Under the pieces are notes generated by a model, which worked only from the letters and a program-made list of their open reading frames with translations, did no database searches and was not told the DNA's origin. The position numbers were made by a program, and so were the translations under genes. 32,257 nucleotides of DNA, from the NCBI GenBank assembly GCA_003557565.1, contig PWOG01000004.1, positions 1-32,257 on the forward strand. Direction: 5' to 3'. Every line of letters starts with the position of its first letter. Position 1 is the first letter of the stretch. This document shows positions 31,438 through 32,257 of this stretch, piece by piece. Source of the DNA: Desulfobulbaceae bacterium (lineage in GTDB: Bacteria; Desulfobacterota; Desulfobulbia; Desulfobulbales; Desulfurivibrionaceae).

Positions 31438-32257
31438 ATGCTCAGAACTCCGGCGGTGGCGCACCAGTTTTATCCCGGAGAGGCCGGGGAGTTAAGAAAA
31501 ATGCTGGACCGGCTGGTCCCCGGCGGCCCCGATGGGGTTGACACAAAACCGGCTCAGGCCGTGGTGATGCCCCATGCCGGTTATGTTTATTCCGGCGGGG
31601 TGGCCGGGGAGACCGTTTCCCGGGTGGCGGTGCCCGAGGATGTCATTGTGCTGGGACCAAACCACCATGGGGTAGGGGCACCGGCGGCTCTGATGGCCGA
31701 GGGCGGCTGGCGGATGCCCATGGGAGAGGTGCCGATCAACAAAGAACTGGCGGGGATCATCAGGCGGCATTGCCCCGAGATCAAGGTCGATGAGCGAGCC
31801 CATCAGGCGGAGCATTCCCTGGAGGTGCTGGTGCCGTTTCTCCAGTACCGCCAGCCCCGACTCAAAATCGTGCCGCTCTGCCTTGCCCGGCTGAGCTTGG
31901 CCGATTGTCAGCTGATCGGCCGGGCCCTGGCCGCCTCTATACAAGATTACGCCAGGGATTTTAACCGGCCGGTCCTGCTGGCGGCCAGTACCGACATGAC
32001 CCATTTTGAAAGCCGCCAAAGCGCCAGTGCCAAGGATCGACAAGCCATCGACCGGGTTCTGGCCCTGGACCCGGAAGGGCTTTACCAGACCGTGGTTGAG
32101 CAGCAGATCAGCATGTGCGGGGTTATCCCCACGGTAATCACCCTCATCGCCGCCCTGGCCGCCGGGGCCGGCCAGGCCGAACTGGTTCGCTACAGTGATT
32201 CCGGAGAGGCCAGCGGCGACACCAACCACGTGGTGGGTTACGCCGGGTTCATCATCC
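31438..32257 (+). CDS. amrB: AmmeMemoRadiSam system protein B (MEMO1 family), 3' end outside window
   Basis: From ATG 31438, preceded directly by GGGAGGAGG (31427-31435 region), the frame is open to the window end (273 codons). Family signatures are VVMPHAGYVYSGGVAGETV near residues 42-60, VLGPNHHGVGAP, then HQAEHSLEVLVPFLQY, STDMTHFES and DSGEASGDTNHVVGYAGF, close to the end of the family's normal length, so little is missing. MEMO proteins resemble dioxygenases with a His metal site. In bacteria they occur beside AMMECR1-like and radical-SAM genes as the AmmeMemoRadiSam system of unknown purpose; those partners are expected just past the right edge. The 225 bases upstream contain no other gene. 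Confidence 0.92.
   Translation, partial: MLRTPAVAHQFYPGEAGELRKMLDRLVPGGPDGVDTKPAQAVVMPHAGYVYSGGVAGETVSRVAVPEDVIVLGPNHHGVGAPAALMAEGGWRMPMGEVPINKELAGIIRRHCPEIKVDERAHQAEHSLEVLVPFLQYRQPRLKIVPLCLARLSLADCQLIGRALAASIQDYARDFNRPVLLAASTDMTHFESRQSASAKDRQAIDRVLALDPEGLYQTVVEQQISMCGVIPTVITLIAALAAGAGQAELVRYSDSGEASGDTNHVVGYAGFII

Noticed and set aside
1..32257. CRISPR arrays, tRNA or rRNA genes, integrases, known riboswitches
   Set aside because: No regularly spaced direct repeats, no tRNA-like cloverleaf arms, no rRNA signatures and no recombinase motifs were recognised by eye.

Overview
The window looks like chromosomal DNA of a Gram-negative, anaerobic or microaerobic bacterium, most likely a Desulfobacterota (deltaproteobacterial, Desulfobulbaceae-like) sulfur-cycle organism. 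This is inferred from the gene mix: a flavodiiron protein, a phasin-like/UbiB kinase pair, c-type cytochromes, a LysR regulator of the kind seen in selenium-using sulfate reducers, a LutA/HdrD-type Fe-S protein, a split OtsB1-like trehalose module and an AmmeMemoRadiSam protein. No rRNA, tRNA, CRISPR array, integrase or intact transposase was seen.

Layout. 1-3061 (+): end of a flavodiiron protein, a small CMD-family protein, then a phasin-like protein coupled to a UbiB/ABC1 kinase. 3062-8421: an accessory-looking stretch with a LysM/M23 endopeptidase (-), an AT-rich PAP2 phosphatase gene broken by a frameshift (-), an exported BFN-PDZ protein (+), an orphan sulfotransferase (+), three copies of a palindromic intergenic repeat, and a tiny two-helix membrane ORF interrupted by one in-frame TGA. 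8422-9006 (-): an outer-membrane beta-barrel. 9485-15253 (+): a 1922-residue CheB-CheR-PAS4-kinase-REC-REC-Hpt signalling protein with an operator-like dyad upstream.

15303-18714 (+): LysR regulator, exported rhodanese, and a TVP38 membrane protein fused to an Fe-S/CCG reductase, facing a convergent BaiN/HI0933-type flavoprotein (18787-19995, -). 20144-24263: two small cytochromes c (one without a visible export signal), a DUF2071 protein, a full-length transketolase (-) and a two-CBS protein.

24284-30776 (-): a tightly packed run that reads, in transcription order, HAD(beta-PGM)-OtsB fusion, GH65 phosphorylase/hydrolase, APC permease, exported SAM methyltransferase. The last three overlap by ATGA. 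The first two correspond to the domains of one mycobacterial protein, OtsB1, split here in two, with a long inverted repeat at the split. 30925-31212 (-) is a DUF4190 membrane protein; 31438 onward (+) is a MEMO1-like protein cut by the window end.

Best leads: the in-frame TGA ORF with a SECIS-like hairpin, the intergenic repeat family, the LysR/rhodanese/TVP38-FeS locus, and the split OtsB1-like operon with its inverted repeat.
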